The translations under genes and the position numbers were made by a program. Positions 46,240 through 59,789 of a stretch of DNA of 64,000 bases are shown piece by piece (the stretch's first letter is position 1; each line of letters opens with the position of its first letter). The notes below the pieces were generated by a model. The model did not search any database and was not told the DNA's origin. It saw only the letters and a program-made list of their open reading frames with translations. Source of the DNA: Lactarius indigo (lineage: Eukaryota > Basidiomycota > Agaricomycetes > Russulales > Russulaceae); NCBI GenBank assembly GCA_025766275.1, contig JAFKAC010000013.1, forward strand, positions 310,001-374,000. Direction: 5' to 3'.

Positions 46240-47370
46240 ATTCGCTGCGGATGCCAGGGTCCCGTCTATCCGCAGCAGGGAGCGCGCCATGTCGATCGGA
46301 TTGTATCCAGGTGGCAGATGGAACAGGTCCCCGTCACCGGAAGCCAAGCCCGACCTCGACGAAACGACGATGCTCGCACTCCTGGCGCCCAACACACCAG
46401 ACCTGTGCGTCCGAGGTCCCGGGTCCCGGGCCGGAGCCGGTAAAGTGAATGGACCGTGCGTGTTTGTGGAGTAATTTAGTGGTAGCTTAACGGGTGTTGT
46501 AGTTTTGTTGCGACTCAGGGAAGGAGATTATCGTGATGGAGGTGGGTGAGGTGGTGTCGAAGAGTCAGGTTTGGGGTCGGGCGACGCGGGACTGGAATGG
46601 CTCAGCATGATGAGCAATAGGAGAACCGGCGGCTTTGTTGATAATAGGGTCAGAGGAACGGGAAGCGAACACGAGTGTATACCCAAGATTAGTGACGCAG
46701 GAGGACAACGTGAAGGGACAGAGACCTGGCTTATAGGGGAGGGTCGGCCCTATGGGGAAGTGTGCGCAGAGGCAGGAAGCGGTGAGAGCGGTGGTGTTTT
46801 GTCCTGAGATGAATCTGCGTGACGACGTCGAAGGTAGCCCACGGGTATAGGATTGCCCTTGAGAAGACGGTAAACGTGGCAACTCGCGGGTTCTTCGATT
46901 CGGTTGTTTGGACAAAGAAAGCGCATGAGGCGCAGGCGACAACGATGATCCCGAATGCGTTGCGTATATCCCGGACGTACACGCCGAGTGTTGCACCGCC
47001 ATGTGATTATCGGTATGGGATGACAATCAGCTCGTCACTCGGGACGATCCTTCGCTTGCTGAGTCATCGACGATCTCCGCACATCGTGAATGACCATCAT
47101 CTTCAGCGCGAGTTGGGATGCTTGACCTCCATCGATTGATCTCCAGAGTGGCCTCTGAAATGTGTAGGAGGGCTGCTGCGTCGGGGGTCCTAGTTAAGAG
47201 GGAGCTGGAAGAGGGGGGTCCATTGAAGATATTACCCCCAGGGACAAGACGAAAGGATTCCCATCCACCAGGCAAGCATCCGATGGCCAATGCGCGTCAC
47301 ATTCGTCCACTCCTTACTTTTGTGGCCAGTAGCATGGCTATCACCAGCAAAAAATCTAACGAACTGAGGG
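46240..47370 (-). pseudogene. Family S relic D
   Basis: It contains LLVIAMLLAT at the hydrophobic position, SEATLEINRWRSSIPTRAED, HTDNHMAVQHSACTSG, SKQPNRRTRELPRLPSSQ, FASRSSDPIINKAAGSP and LASGDGDLFHLPP. TGA interrupts the second block where copy C reads CGA. The long middle frame then runs for about 150 codons to ARPQT. It is the copy with the second-longest open stretch, but it is still broken. Confidence 0.5.
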
Positions 47371-48179
47371 GAATGCGCATATGCAGGGGCTTGCTGAAGC
47401 CCAGCCGACAAAGAGGATCCAAGATGTGGGGGTAGTCGTTGTATGACCAGTTCCAACCATGGCAACATGGCCCTGACTTCCTCTGTCGTGTACTAAAGAG
47501 AGAGCAATGTGAAGATGGATTGACGCGTACAGTATCCTCCGATCACGTACAGCATGATGCGCCCCAGCGCACTTCTGTCTCGAGCTATGCCGATGATGGC
47601 AGATATAAAATTTGCGATAGCTAGCCAGAGGATGGTGCAAGGTTATCGAATCGGTCATATTGCAATAGAACAGAGGACTCGCCTTGAGAGAAATATATAG
47701 GAATTGTCCAGGGATTCATCCGTGAGCTTCCAATGGCCCGTGCCAAATACGACCTCGATGCCAGTATCTTGTTTTACGGAACGATGATTTCTGAAATTTT
47801 GTTAGCCAGCGAACGCGAGTGACGTTGACGCGGATCAGACCTGCAAACTTTGGTGATATTGTCGTTGAAATCGATAACATAAAGGGGGCTTTCGGAGGAA
47901 CGATCGTGAACGACGAAATCGATGAAGAGTCATTGAAGAATTAATCGAGGACTGCGAGGTAAAAGTGAAGGAGGTCCGAAACTGTGACTGACTTTTCTCA
48001 TTGGTCACGCACACGTCGTCCTATTCAACTGCCGGTATACCTACTGTACTGTACCTGTCGAATGACTTTTTTCTTTGTTTCCCGTTGTCACCGTGCGCCT
48101 ACTACAACGCTCTTCAAGCTTCACGCCTCATGTACTTACCCTAAAGGGGAAGTCCCCACAATCTGAATCATTGATAACC

Positions 48180-49055
48180 TTCCTTTGCCCTCTCCAGAAA
48201 TTCCCGCTCACGGACTGGCCACAGTCTACTTCTCGTCTTGCTTCTCGTTCGAATCGAACGAAGTTCCATTGGCGCTCGTGGCATGTGGCAATTCCTTCGA
48301 GCGACGTTTTCCTAATTATCTTCGTTTAGCAGGACGACAACATTTTCTTACTCATGCTGGGCTTCGAGAACGAGCCTTTGCAACCCAGCTCACTCCTCGC
48401 AGAGCTGATTGGCTTCGACCTACGGAGGTTTTCCAGTTCCAACCCCACGCGCGCCTGGAAGCATCGACCTTGGAGTAGGCGATTATCCTCCCGGCGTATG
48501 CGGCTCTTCCGCGTTCGACGACGTGCTGCGCAGTCTTGGCGAAGGCCCACCCACGTTCATGTCCAACCTTACAGCGGATGAGCTGCCAGCTGCCATCAGT
48601 ATGCTCTCGCCACGGGAGAACGACGACCCACTATCTTCCGGCTCAACAGCAACCGACGCTCTGCAGACATTCAACTTTTGACGAGTACCTGCAAGACTTT
48701 GGTGGTTCCGCACCACCACTGCCACCTGCCGCAGGCGAGTTCGCGCCCTCGGCGCGTACAGCGTGACGATGACCCTGACTGTCTCGCATACAGCCCCGTG
48801 GAGGTCCCGTCCTCGGAGAGCCTCTCGAGCTCAAGCTCAATGCCGTCGTTCTATGCCCCAACCCCATCGCCTGTCTCGGCGGTAGAGCCGCCGCCGCCGC
48901 AGGCTCAGCATCAGCCGAGGGTGCCTCCCCGCGGCGCGGCGAACGCGGCCGGGCGCCAGGTCGGAAGTAGCTGGAATGTTCCGTTGGCGGTCTCGCGGCT
49001 CGCGCCCGAGTCACCGAACCCCCAGCTGCGCCTCTTCGCCCAAGCAGCTGTGTGA
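48180..49055 (+). pseudogene. Family G2 relic D
   Basis: An upstream exon region has LQKFPLTDWPQS. A probable intron ends at TTTAG near 48330, and the long exon begins QDDNIF and GFENEPLQPSSLLAEL. A frameshift near 48415 moves the frame to PRAPGSIDLGVGDYPPGVC and on to LRSLGEGPPTF. A second shift near 48680 is followed by a Pro-rich part and RGAANAAGRQVGSSWNVPLA, ending with TGA at 49053-49055. Comparison with copy A shows the ancestral reading. It converges on NLR4. Confidence 0.5.
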
Positions 49056-50662
49056 TAGCGCATTCTGCCTCTCCCCCATCATCGTTGTCATCAATCTTCT
49101 AATGAGCCCGTCCGCCTGTCATCTCACATGTCATGTATATATACCGTATATCGTTGCATCAACCTCATATTTTCTACCAATGCCAATCTGCTTTAGTCAT
49201 CGTCTCCTCGCTCTCATATACTTCCCTCCGGCCGCTTTTCCCCCTTACATCCCCCTCTCCTACGCGTATCCGGCATATCTTCCCTCCTTAGATCTGGACT
49301 GTTGTTAGTCCTCGCTGGTGGCGCGGCGATGCCTATTGGTCCCGTCTTTCTTGGCTGCTCGCTCACACGGGGCTCTCGCTTTCCACTTGTACATTCATAG
49401 TTCCATCCCACCCTCCGAGCTGACCTACCTCACGCCTACTTTTGTTTGTCTCCCCATTGTGTCCACACGTCCCACCACAGCTCATCTTGTCCTTGCGGCG
49501 AACATTTGAAGCGTCGCCGTCGTTCCACTAACCCTGTTTGCACTGACCCGACAAACAACACCCCCTCCTCACAAACCGTTTAATCTCTTTCTCGTACTGC
49601 CCAATCTGACGTCTTTCCTGTATCGTCCTTCATTTCCTGAACTGTTTTTCGGATTTCTGCTATCTTTTTTCAAAAAATGTTTTTGCACACGCAGCCAATC
49701 GAACCGATCTATGATAGGTAAACACAACAGAACAGAATGAAAAAATCACCAAAAATTGTGTTTATTTTTTTTATTTCTCACATTTTATTTCTGTTTTATC
49801 TTCGCATCCCGTTTATTGTATGCGCAAGGACAAAGGGGGCAGGATCTGAAAATTGCGTTTCGTGTGCGGGTAAGTATGGCCCCAACTAAGTACTAAGCAT
49901 CCAGTAATTGTGACAAGCCGTGTAACAAAGACTCGTACAATACTTGAACTCGTATGAAATATTTGGGCGAGTCATGGGAAGGGTTTTGGTTTCGCCTATC
50001 TTCCCACCTTTGTTGTTCTCCTTTTCTTCTCTAACTGTATTGCCGCCTTGCCGCCTTTGTCATGAGACTCGTTACCCCGGAGTACAGTTTGTTGATCGTC
50101 CCCTTCAAGTCTCTAGAAAAAATTACTGGAGCTGGCTTCCTGAAAGTCCTGCCCGGGTTCTCAGGTATCAGAGCCAGAGCCAGCGTGGTTATGAGCCACC
50201 TATGACTGTGAGAGCAGCGGACGCTTCAACAGTGAGTGAGCGAGTGTGCATGAGGTACTGTACTGTAATATCATATAGCAGTTATCGAGATATGGCGCAG
50301 TGCGCGATCGTCGAATATATGAAGCACGCTATTGAGTGTAGACTGTGTAGAGCGTTTGTGCTCCTGTCTCCACGATATTATTCTGTTTTTTTTGAACCAC
50401 GTATGTATAACTTTATTTATTTATTTTCGCATTTCACACTGTAACGCATAAGGCCACAGTAACGCACACACGTCGCTGCCATCATGGATCATGGACGCTC
50501 CCACAACGCCCCTCAACACCTACGCAATTTGATCTTCATTATCACAGAAAGGGACCTTGGCTCACACGTCGACTCAATGACCCAACGGCAAAGCCTACGA
50601 TGGATATCATAATTTTAGAAATTCACAGGTGAGTCTAGTAGGGGCTTAGAAATCATAGGGGC

Positions 50663-53600
50663 TTAGAAAATCACGATCCTGCTGTACAACGGTAAGTGAG
50701 GTAGCCTTGGAAGTAGCTGACGTTCTCTTACCTGGGCTTCCGTCAAAGGAACGAGGCTATCTGTGCTTGTGGGACAATGCTCATAGTGAAATTGGAAATC
50801 CTCCGACCCTGGCTGAGATGGGGTCGGGCTCTCCTCAAGCGTCGCGTTGGCCGTGGCGTTGGCTTTACCTCCATGGTGGAGGAACAAAGATGCGATCTCC
50901 GTCCTCCCGTGATATGACGCCAAATCTAACGGGGTTGCGTAGTTTTTGTCTTGCGCATTCACGTCCGCGCCGTGCCCAAGGAATATTCGTATGACGCCAA
51001 CGGCTCGGGAGTAATATGGGCATTGCGACACTACGTGTAGTGGGGTCTGTCCCTTGGCGTCTTTTGCGCTGATATTTGCACCGGCATTGAGCAGTACCTG
51101 TACCATTTCGACCCTCCCAAAGTAGGATGCCAGATGCAACGGGGTTTGGCTGTCGTCATCTAGCACGTTGACATCCGCGCCGCGCTCCAGTAGTAGCTGT
51201 GCAACTGGGACGTCATTGTCGGAATAGCCTTCGGCCACTACATGCAACGGGGTCCGGCCCTGGTTGCCCTTCAGGTTGGCGGCTGCACCACCGTCAAGCA
51301 GCACTCGCGCAATTTCGACTTTTCCGAAGAAGGATGCCAGATGTAATGGCGTTCTGTTACCCTCGCCTCGCGCGTTGGCATCCGCTCCACGCTCTAGCAA
51401 TAGTTGTGCAACGTGGACACCATCGTCCTTGGAGTAGAGATATGTCCCCCTAACCACTGAGTGCAACGGGGTCCTACCCAGGGTGTTCTTTGAGTTGGCC
51501 GCTGCACCGTTGTCGAGAAGCACCCGGACGATTGCAACCTTCCCATAGTATGACGCGACGTGTAGTGGTGTTACATCGTTCTCGTCTTGTGCGTTGACAT
51601 CCACGCCGCGCTCCAGTAGTAGTTGTGCAATGCGGATGCGGTCTTGCTCGAAGCTAGTATGGTCGCCAACGACCACTAGGTGCAATGGGGTCCGGCCAAA
51701 CACGTCACCTGAGTTGGCAATTGCGCCATGGTCGAGCAACACCCGTGCGATATCGAACCTCCCGTACAAGGACGCCATATGCAGCGGAGTCGGGTGGTTC
51801 CTAGTTTTTACGTACACGCCTACGCCACCTCTAGTTAAATGCTGTGTAATACGAAGACTGTTGCAATGGACATTCACCTTCTGGCTCTCGGTATAATGAG
51901 GTTCCGACCTCATTGATCCCAGCGTTGACGTTTGCGCCATGGTCGAGCAGTGCCTGTGCGATCTGAACCGGGCCAAACTTGGACCGCAACGGTCCCATGA
52001 TATGCTTCTCGACTTGTACATTGATGTCCACGCCGCTCTCGGGTAATAGTTGTGCAACACCGACATCACGTTCCCGGGAGCCGTATTGGTCACGTGAAAC
52101 TTGGTGCGTTGAGGTTTCGCCTATTTTTACATTAAGCTCAATAAATTCCACGTAAACTTGTACATCCCGTACCTATTTCCGGGAGCAATGAGGTTTCGTT
52201 GTCCTTGTATCGTCTGTTCACCTCCGCGCCATGCTCCAACCATAACCTCTTGCGCTCGATAATATCGCCAGGATCGCTTTTGTCGTAAATTTCGGGTTCC
52301 GACAGTATGTGCAACGGCGTCTTGTTGTTGTTGTCCACCACATTGACATTTGCACCATGCTCAAGAAGAATTCGCGCGAGGTCGAACCAATGCCGTCCTA
52401 TTGCCAGAAGTAACGGCGTTTGGTTGCCATTGTCTTGCCTGTTCACCACTGCGCCGCGCTCTAGTAGAAGCCATACAAGTTCAAGGGCGTCTCCTTCGTC
52501 GTGAATCCGGCTTTCCGACAGTAGATGTAACGGGGTCTTGCCATTGTTGTCCTGTACATTGGCGTCTGCGCCGTGGTCAAGAAGAAGTCGCGCAAGTTTG
52601 AACCAAGCCCCCTCCATTACCAGAAGTAACGGTGTTTGGTTGTTATTGTCTCGTCTGTTCACCACTGCGCCATGCTTTAGTAGAAGCCCTATAAGATCAA
52701 GAGCATCGCTTTCGTCACGAATCTGGTTTTCTGGTAATTGATGCAACGGGGTCTTCTCGTTGTTGTTCTCCGCATTGGCATCTGCACCGTGGTCGAGAAG
52801 AAACCGCGCGAGCTTGAACCAAGCACACCCCATTGACAGATGTAACGGCGTTTGATTGTCTTTGTCTCTCTTGTTTACTTCCGCGCCATGCGCTAACAAT
52901 AGCCGCACGTGATTGAGAACATCGTCTTCGTTGCGCGTCCGGCGTTCTAACAGCATGTGCAACGGAGTCTTGCCCCTGTTGTCTTGAGAATTGACGTGCG
53001 CTTTGTGCTGGAGGAGTATCTGAGCGACCTCGAGTTGGCCTTCATATTCTGCGAGATGTAGTGAACTGCTGAGAGTATTATCTCGGGCGTTCACACCCGC
53101 GCCGTGTTTGAGTAGAAGCTTCACTAAGTGAGCAAGGTTACCGTGGGGCCATGAGAATATCTTAAGTAATATGGTCTTTCCCGTCCTTTCCTGGACATGA
53201 ACGTTTGCGCCATGCTCAAGGAGAAGCTCCGCGACCTTGACGTGGTCTTTTCTTAGTGCCGCAAACAGCGGAAATTCGTGTTGGCCACGCCAGGCATTGA
53301 CATGCTGCGGGTGTTTAATGGCGAGGTGCTTGACCAAATCATAGAGCCCACAAAGCGCAGCATAGTAGAAGGGATTCGGTATTAGCTTCGGAAATATCCT
53401 CGAATCCGAAGGCCTGTAGTACTTTGGCCTGTCTATGTCGTATATCTCGATCCATACCGCAAAGTGAGGTTTGTCGGAGTCAAAGAGTGCTTCTATCCCA
53501 TCCTTCACGCGTGACGCAACGCCCTCAAATTGTGCGTGTTCGACCCAGTGTCGGGCTGCATATTCGGCCAAGGGATACCTTTCTGCATTCTCTTTATCGA

Positions 53601-56099
53601 TGTGATCGTCCAAATGGAGAAGGAATCCGAGACAGGCTTGCGTGAGGAGGGTGTGCGCGAGTCCGGGACGTATGTGATATCGAGAGAAGTCTCCGAGCGG
53701 GGACGTGAGGCGATCTGACACCAAAAACTCCTTAACGGAGAAATGTGAAAACTGGACAACCTGAGAGTCGTTCCAGGGATTGTCGACGATGGTGACCAAA
53801 CTCGAGCATGTGGACAGTACGGCCTGTGTCTGGTCGTCCAACCGCCAAGCTGCACGGTATTTAGGAATCCCTCCTTGGGTCGCATCAAACTCGAATGCGA
53901 GCAATTCTGCAAGCTCTTCGACGCGGAGCGGACGAACGGCTACCACAAGGCATTGCAGCATTCGATGGGCGTGTGCTTGGTTCGCCTGAGGGATTTGACT
54001 GAGCACGCGCAAATAGGTTTCGTCCAACGATTTGGGTAGCTGGTCAAGGGTCTGTCGAAGACTTGCTGGGAGACAGTGCCGCAGAACCTCCAACTGACAG
54101 AATACCCAACGGAACCTGTATGGTAAAAGATGAGAGGACCTATCACTCAGTACAGAAAGATGCCCTTACATTCCGTCCGCTTTCTTAGATAGCTCTTTGA
54201 TGACCAGCTCCTTCTCATCACTCCGCCATCTCCGCATCATCCTGTCCGAGGAAACGACACTGCCCACGTAGTCAGAAATGTCTGCCTTTTGTCCAATTTC
54301 ATCATGAAGTGAAACGGCTGTAGCCAGCGGCCCAAAGACATTTTTGATATCGATCTCCGGGCGACTGGTCACACAAATATGCAGGTTTGGAAGGTCCAAA
54401 TGGACAAGGCCCTCCAGAAGGTCAAGGACCGCTTCTCGTGGGGTTGGCATCCCAGAGGCGTTGGGACACTCGTCGAGAGCGTCAATGATGATATAAGTTG
54501 GCTTCGGTGAGGCGACTGAGAGCATTTCCCGAAGGCAATCCTTCAAGGCGCTATCGCTAGGTTTCTGCGTGCCCTTCCCGTGTGTAGAATAAAAGCGAGA
54601 TATTATCTTGCAGCAGAGGTTCGAATACGTAGAAAGTTGAATAAGAAGTGAGGTAACAAAGTTGCGGAGGTCTTGTTTTTTGTCTTTGTCCCGAAAGTCA
54701 AAGTAGAAATATGCCAAGGAGGCGAGCCCTGCACTGTGCAATGAAATAACGTGTTTTATGATCACAGAGCTTTAGTCGTTATGAGTCCCTGTCATTGACT
54801 GCGGTAGTTAGGAAATCACGAACCATAGGATGCTCTTTCCAGACCCCGCTATGCAAATCGAAGGCCATTAAATTTTGAGCAGCGAACGTAAAGAGGTGCT
54901 TACGTTTTCCGTGGATCCACAGGAGGGATCCACTCGACAACCAGTCCTTAAATGTCGTGCCTCTAAAGAACCACGCGGCCGTTCCTTCATGGTGAGTCTC
55001 GCACGCAGTGTTGTAATTTGCGGATGGGTCCGGTGAAGAAAACCATTTGTTGATGTCCTGTTCTATCTGTGTCCCTGTGCAGAATATTTAGTTCCCACAG
55101 CGGACGTGATACGGATAGGAGACGACGAACACTTTACTTCTTCTACATCACGCTTTACTTCTAGTACATCGCGCTTTACTTCTTCCATATCCTGCTGCAT
55201 AACCATGTTGGCTTTGTCGGCACCTAGTTGGACAAGTATTTAGTGTTGAATAGGTGACTAGTCGATAGCGCTGTGTACCATCTTTGACTTCAGTGGTGAC
55301 CTTCAGAATCTGGGCTATAGCCATTTGAACTTCCTCCTGTATCAAGGTATCGAGTCTCTTTAGTGCGTCCTCAATATCTGTCCTCCCAAGTAGCTTCCTA
55401 GCAAATACTTCTGCGAAACATGAGATTGGCGAAGTGTGACGCATATCTTGTCGAAACAACTTACTTGCTCGTCGTCGTTTTACTTCCTTGGTCGCGATAG
55501 AGAGGATAGAGAGTAACTCAACCACGATCTTCACGAGCACCTCCGCCATTTTTGTGGTCAGCGAAATCTGGGTATAAACCTCAAGGCGCTTGAAGAAGCT
55601 CTCGACGCGCTCGAAGAGGTTGATAATAGCACCGTGACTTGCCCTGGCATCCTTCGCCGCCTACAAAATTTAAGCGTTAGAGGGGCCAGGTCCAGGAAAA
55701 GGAAGTGTGAGAACACGGACAGCGAGGAGAACACCGATTCCAGTAAAAATTACTTTTGCAGGAGGGAATGCCTTCAAAAGTAATGTTAGATACCACAGAG
55801 TCATCATGGATTGGATTCGCGATAAGTACCAAGCTAACGCCGTCACCGAGAGCCCCGGAAAAGGTGTAGAGTACATGGACCATTGGATCGATCCACTTCA
55901 TCAACTTTTGATCGCCAGATTGCTCGAAAGTCTTGGCTTGATCCCGAAGTATTTCCAGGACAGCGTCGACAGATTCGCAGGTTTTCAGCTCATCGGCGAG
56001 CCAGTGGCCAAGAAGGTCTTTACCGGTCTTCTCCTTGTACTCCACCAGAGCGGCATCAAGCATCGATTTGAAGTTTGAGGATGGGGAATGAGAAGACAT
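50663..56099 (-). CDS. NLR4: Goodbye-NACHT-ankyrin protein, apparently intact
   Basis: The start is ATG at 56099. Exon 1 encodes a Goodbye-type domain (NFKSMLDAALVEYKEKTGKD), and the first intron is 55772-55829. Further exons encode a helical part, a three-unit heptad segment (VEEVK type), the segment with WFFRGTTF, a P-loop (GSGKSIL), NACHT with Walker B YIIIDALDECP and the SRPE motif, and the post-NACHT region (FSHFSVKEFLVSDRL). Ankyrin block 1 has about 10 repeats. Introns 52121-52172 and 51829-51877 flank a linker exon (GETSTHQVSRDQYGSRER). Block 2 has eight repeats and ends at TAA 50663-50665. The second 3' intron needs the acceptor ...TAGAG to hold frame. The very C-terminus may contain one more intron after LTEAQ. 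The role is as a cytosolic ATP-driven recognition switch, by family knowledge; the ligand is unknown. Confidence 0.82.
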
Positions 56100-56609
56100 G
56101 GTTACTGAGGACAGCAGGTCCAGGGTAGCAATAACTTGAATGCGTAGCGAGGTGACCGGTGACCTCGTGTCTTTTGCTTATCATAGGTTGACGCGCACTA
56201 CGCGCACCATAGATGGAAAGATTCTCACCGCCTCATGTGCCCTTGGATGCACCTCAAAAGGATCAGCTTTACAATTGGTTTCGATTCTATAGTATGACGA
56301 ACCAATCGATTGTAAAAAAGTGAATAAGGCGAGCAATGACAGGAAGCGATTGGAAAGCATACGAAGCGTCAGCAAGTGCTGGTGGATGTGTATCGTATCG
56401 GCACGGAGTAGTATATAGTAGTAAACCTGGAACGGTTATAGGAAAAAGCCAGAAAGAGCCGTCAGACCGATACCTACGATATTTCGAATACGTTCTCTCT
56501 ACTACCACGCACCGAACTAAAATGAATTATAACACCGTATACAACGCAATGCACAAGAATAAAAATGGAAGAGGACGAAAAAGAGAATGCTTTGACACCG
56601 ATAAGATCA

Positions 56610-57430
56610 GTAGGATGCCCGCATTCCTGCTTGACACGCTGGAGCCATGCGAGATATACGTGGTCCGGATGCTCAGATCTCAGAGATCTGCCCACATCTG
56701 CGCGCAGTCTGTGCGTTCGACCGGGACCCGGGACGGAGCTGGCGAAAGGAATAAATCGTGCGTGCCCGCTTTCACGGAGTAATTTTTTGGCAGTCTGGCC
56801 GGTGAGTTCTAGTCATGTTGGAATTCAGGGACTAAGCTACCTCGAAAATGGGTAGGATTGTGAATGTGGCGGAAGTGGTGTCGAAAAAGTAGGCCCGGGA
56901 CGGTCACGGGACTGGAAGAGCTGGGCAAGATGGGCAACGCGGAGCATAGGCAATTTGTTGATAATGGGCTGGGACAGGATTTATGCTCGAAAGGGAAGGT
57001 AGCAACAGTTCGCGAATTCTTCGATCCGGATGCTGAGAAGAAGTCAAGGCATGAGTGGCAAGCGACAGCGACAAACCCGAATGTACCGCATACTCCCTTG
57101 TCCGAACGTAAGTCTATTGCACCGTTAAGTGATTATTGGCTGGGACGACAATCAGTTTGTCATTCGGGACGATCTTTTGCTTGCTGGGACATAAATACTC
57201 TCTGCATAGCGTGAGCAATTGTTCCATACGAGCTGGTATGTTCGATCGCCATCGATCGATCTCCGGAGTAGCCTCAAAGGTGTTGCATTGGGGTACTAGA
57301 TGATAGGGAGATAGAAGAAGAGGGGGTGTTTGAAAATTATAGGTATGAGTCACCCACCTAATACATATCACGTTCATCTACTCCTCATTCGGTGTGACCA
57401 GTAGCATGGCTGCCAGAAGAAAATTTTTTT
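56610..57430 (-). pseudogene. Family S relic E
   Basis: Only short blocks of the family remain, around the hydrophobic segment and the C-terminal part. Large internal deletions and several stops are present. It is recognised mainly by position and nucleotide similarity to the other spacers. Confidence 0.35.
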
Positions 57431-57769
57431 TTTTTGAGGGGAAGGCCGTTGTGCATGTGCTGTGACTGTAAAATGTTGAGGTGCTCGTGGCATTGCCGCT
57501 TCGCAATTGCAACGAGCAGTTTCTGCCGTGCACTACAAACCAAACAAGTGCCAATACAGTATCATCAGTCGTGCATCACATGACCCGTATACAGTACGGT
57601 TCCGCGGCGAAACTCGGTGTCCGACCACAGAGCGTGCATCGTCCTATTCTAGAACCGATATACCTGTCGCTACCCGCCCCTGTAGCTATGCTACAGTCTC
57701 TCACCCACAAGGGCTGGTAGGCCCCGCAGTCTGAATCATTATCAACGACCTTCCTCAGCCGTCTCCAGG

Positions 57770-58080
57770 GTTTTCCACTCACAAACTGGCTATGGTCAGC
57801 TCTTTGGTCGAACGAAGAACCAGCACCACTCGAGGCGTGTAGCGATCTTCTTCGATCAATGTTTTACAGTAACTGATCGTCTTTGTCTTTAGCAGAATAT
57901 AACATTTTCTTCTCTATGCCGTGCTTCGAGAGTGGAGACGCCGTCCTCGGAGAGCCTCGCGAGCGGGAGCCCAATACCGTGATTCTACGTTGTGGCCCCG
58001 TTGCCCGTCTTGATGGTAGCGCCGTCCCGGCTGATGACAGTCCCACTGGTGGTCTCGCTGCTCGCGTCACCGATCACTAG
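57770..58080 (+). pseudogene. Family G2 relic E
   Basis: The exon start is recognisable (FFSMPCFESGD after TTTAG), but most of the middle of the protein is deleted. The remaining frame ends at TAG 58078-58080 after GGLAARVTDH. Confidence 0.4.
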
Positions 58081-59789
58081 CTGCACCTCTTCGTCCCAAA
58101 CAGGCAGACGTGAGTCCTGCCCTCCTCCAGCCTCACATCATCATTGTTGTCATCTTCTACAATAATGAGCCTGTCTGCCGTCATCTCTCTCGCATTGTGT
58201 AAATGTATCCCGTCGCATCAACCTTGTCTTTTTTGTCAATGCTAATCTGTTTTCGTCGTTATCTCGCTTTCATATGCTTTGCCTCGGCCCCCCCCTTTTC
58301 GCCCTTACTGAACCCTCCCCTTACGCGCATCCACTGACATATCTTCCTAACTTAGGTCTGGGCTGTTGTTGGTCCTTACTGGTGGCGTGGCGATGCCCAT
58401 TGGCCCCATCTTTCTTAGCTGCCCACTCACATAGAACCCTCACTATTCACTCCACCATACATTCATAGTACTCTTCTCCGAGTTGACTGACCTTACGCTT
58501 ACTTCTGTTTGTGCCACCATATTCACACATCCCACCACAGCTCATCATACCTCGCCCTCCCCCACCCCCGTCCATGCGGAGGACATTTACAGCGTCGCAG
58601 TCGTTCCACTGACATGGACCCAACCAGCCCCCTTCCCACGAACCGTCTAACCTCTTTCCCATACTGCCCAATCTAACGTCCTTCCTGTGTCGTTCTTTTT
58701 TTGAACCGTGTTCGAATCTCTGCTGTCTTTTTCCTTTTTTTTTTGGCACACACAACCAAAATCCCCTCACCCACCTTTTACAAGGTATGGACACGTAGAT
58801 GAGCTAATAAAGTGAATATGAGTGAGTTTAATCAGTAAACGCGTGCGAGTGACGTCTGTACAAAGAACAATTGCTTCTCAGTTCCTGCGCACACTGGAAT
58901 GCAGTAACTGAGGTGCTAAGCTACGAAACTCAGGGCTTAAGTATCAGAGAAGGGTACAGTAATAAATGCTCCTCCGATTCCGAGGAGCAACAGAGAAAAC
59001 GATATAAAGGGTCGCTGGTACGACTGGGGAAACTGGCCGAGACAATAAGTACACAAACATGTAGACATCGCGCGGGTTTGCACGATGCTCGTTCAGTCAT
59101 AAAGTAATCGGGAACGGAACGTATAGTCGAGACATCGACTCCCTTAAGATAAGACACCTGGTATATTCAACATCACCCTCACTTTATACCTATATTTAGT
59201 GTTCGCTCGCTTGCTCGTATTTCATCTATGTTCTGCTCTTTTACCGAACCGATCTACGTAAAACAAATCAAAAACCTGTTTATTTTATCTCATATTTTTG
59301 CTTAATCATATCTTCGCATGTGCAAAGAGTAAAAAATGTGTAAGCATCGGGCCGGATGGACCGGCAACATGCAAATGCTCAGTAGTTGCTCGACCGCGGT
59401 CTCGGTAGTAGTTCACGTAGGAGAACCTCAGCCTTTTCTCCCAAACGGCTGAGGTTGGTAGTTTTCTCTATTCCATTTTATGCTACCTTTGCCTTTACCT
59501 TTGTGCCAAATTACCAAGACCTTTACTGGTGCTGGCGCTGATACACAGACTACAAAGTCTACAATCCAAATCTGAAACTCAGGTTTCTCAGATCTCAGAG
59601 CTGGTGTGGTTATGACCCAATTATGATTCGCATGAATGTGTTTAGAATAACCAAAATGAGTGGTATTCGACCGCGCGCGTCGACTTCAACAATTAGTGAG
59701 TAAGTGTGCGTGAGGCAAAGACAAGACCGACTCGGAGGGACTGACTGGCGAGCTCCTTATTAATTACTCGTACAAATACTCTACTCATT

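Larger units (their letters stand above)
45765..50662. repeat. Spacer module D
   Basis: It contains the NLR upstream flank, family S relic D, the conserved stretch, G2 relic D and, from about 49060, a gene-poor 3' region. Between about 49900 and 50450 a 166-codon plus-strand frame exists. Part of that stretch has a diverged counterpart near 59.4-59.7 kb without a comparable frame, so I do not call it a gene. Confidence 0.7.
56100..59789. repeat. Spacer module E (most decayed)
   Basis: It has the same order as spacer D but with deletions: NLR upstream flank, short S relic, G2 relic, gene-poor stretch. From about 58100 to 59789 I see no gene, only pyrimidine-rich sequence and a diverged copy of the stretch that precedes the NLR4 3' end. 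Confidence 0.65.

Noticed and set aside
49944..50444. 166-codon plus-strand frame in spacer D
   Set aside because: The related stretch near 59.4-59.7 kb has no comparable frame and no domain is recognisable.
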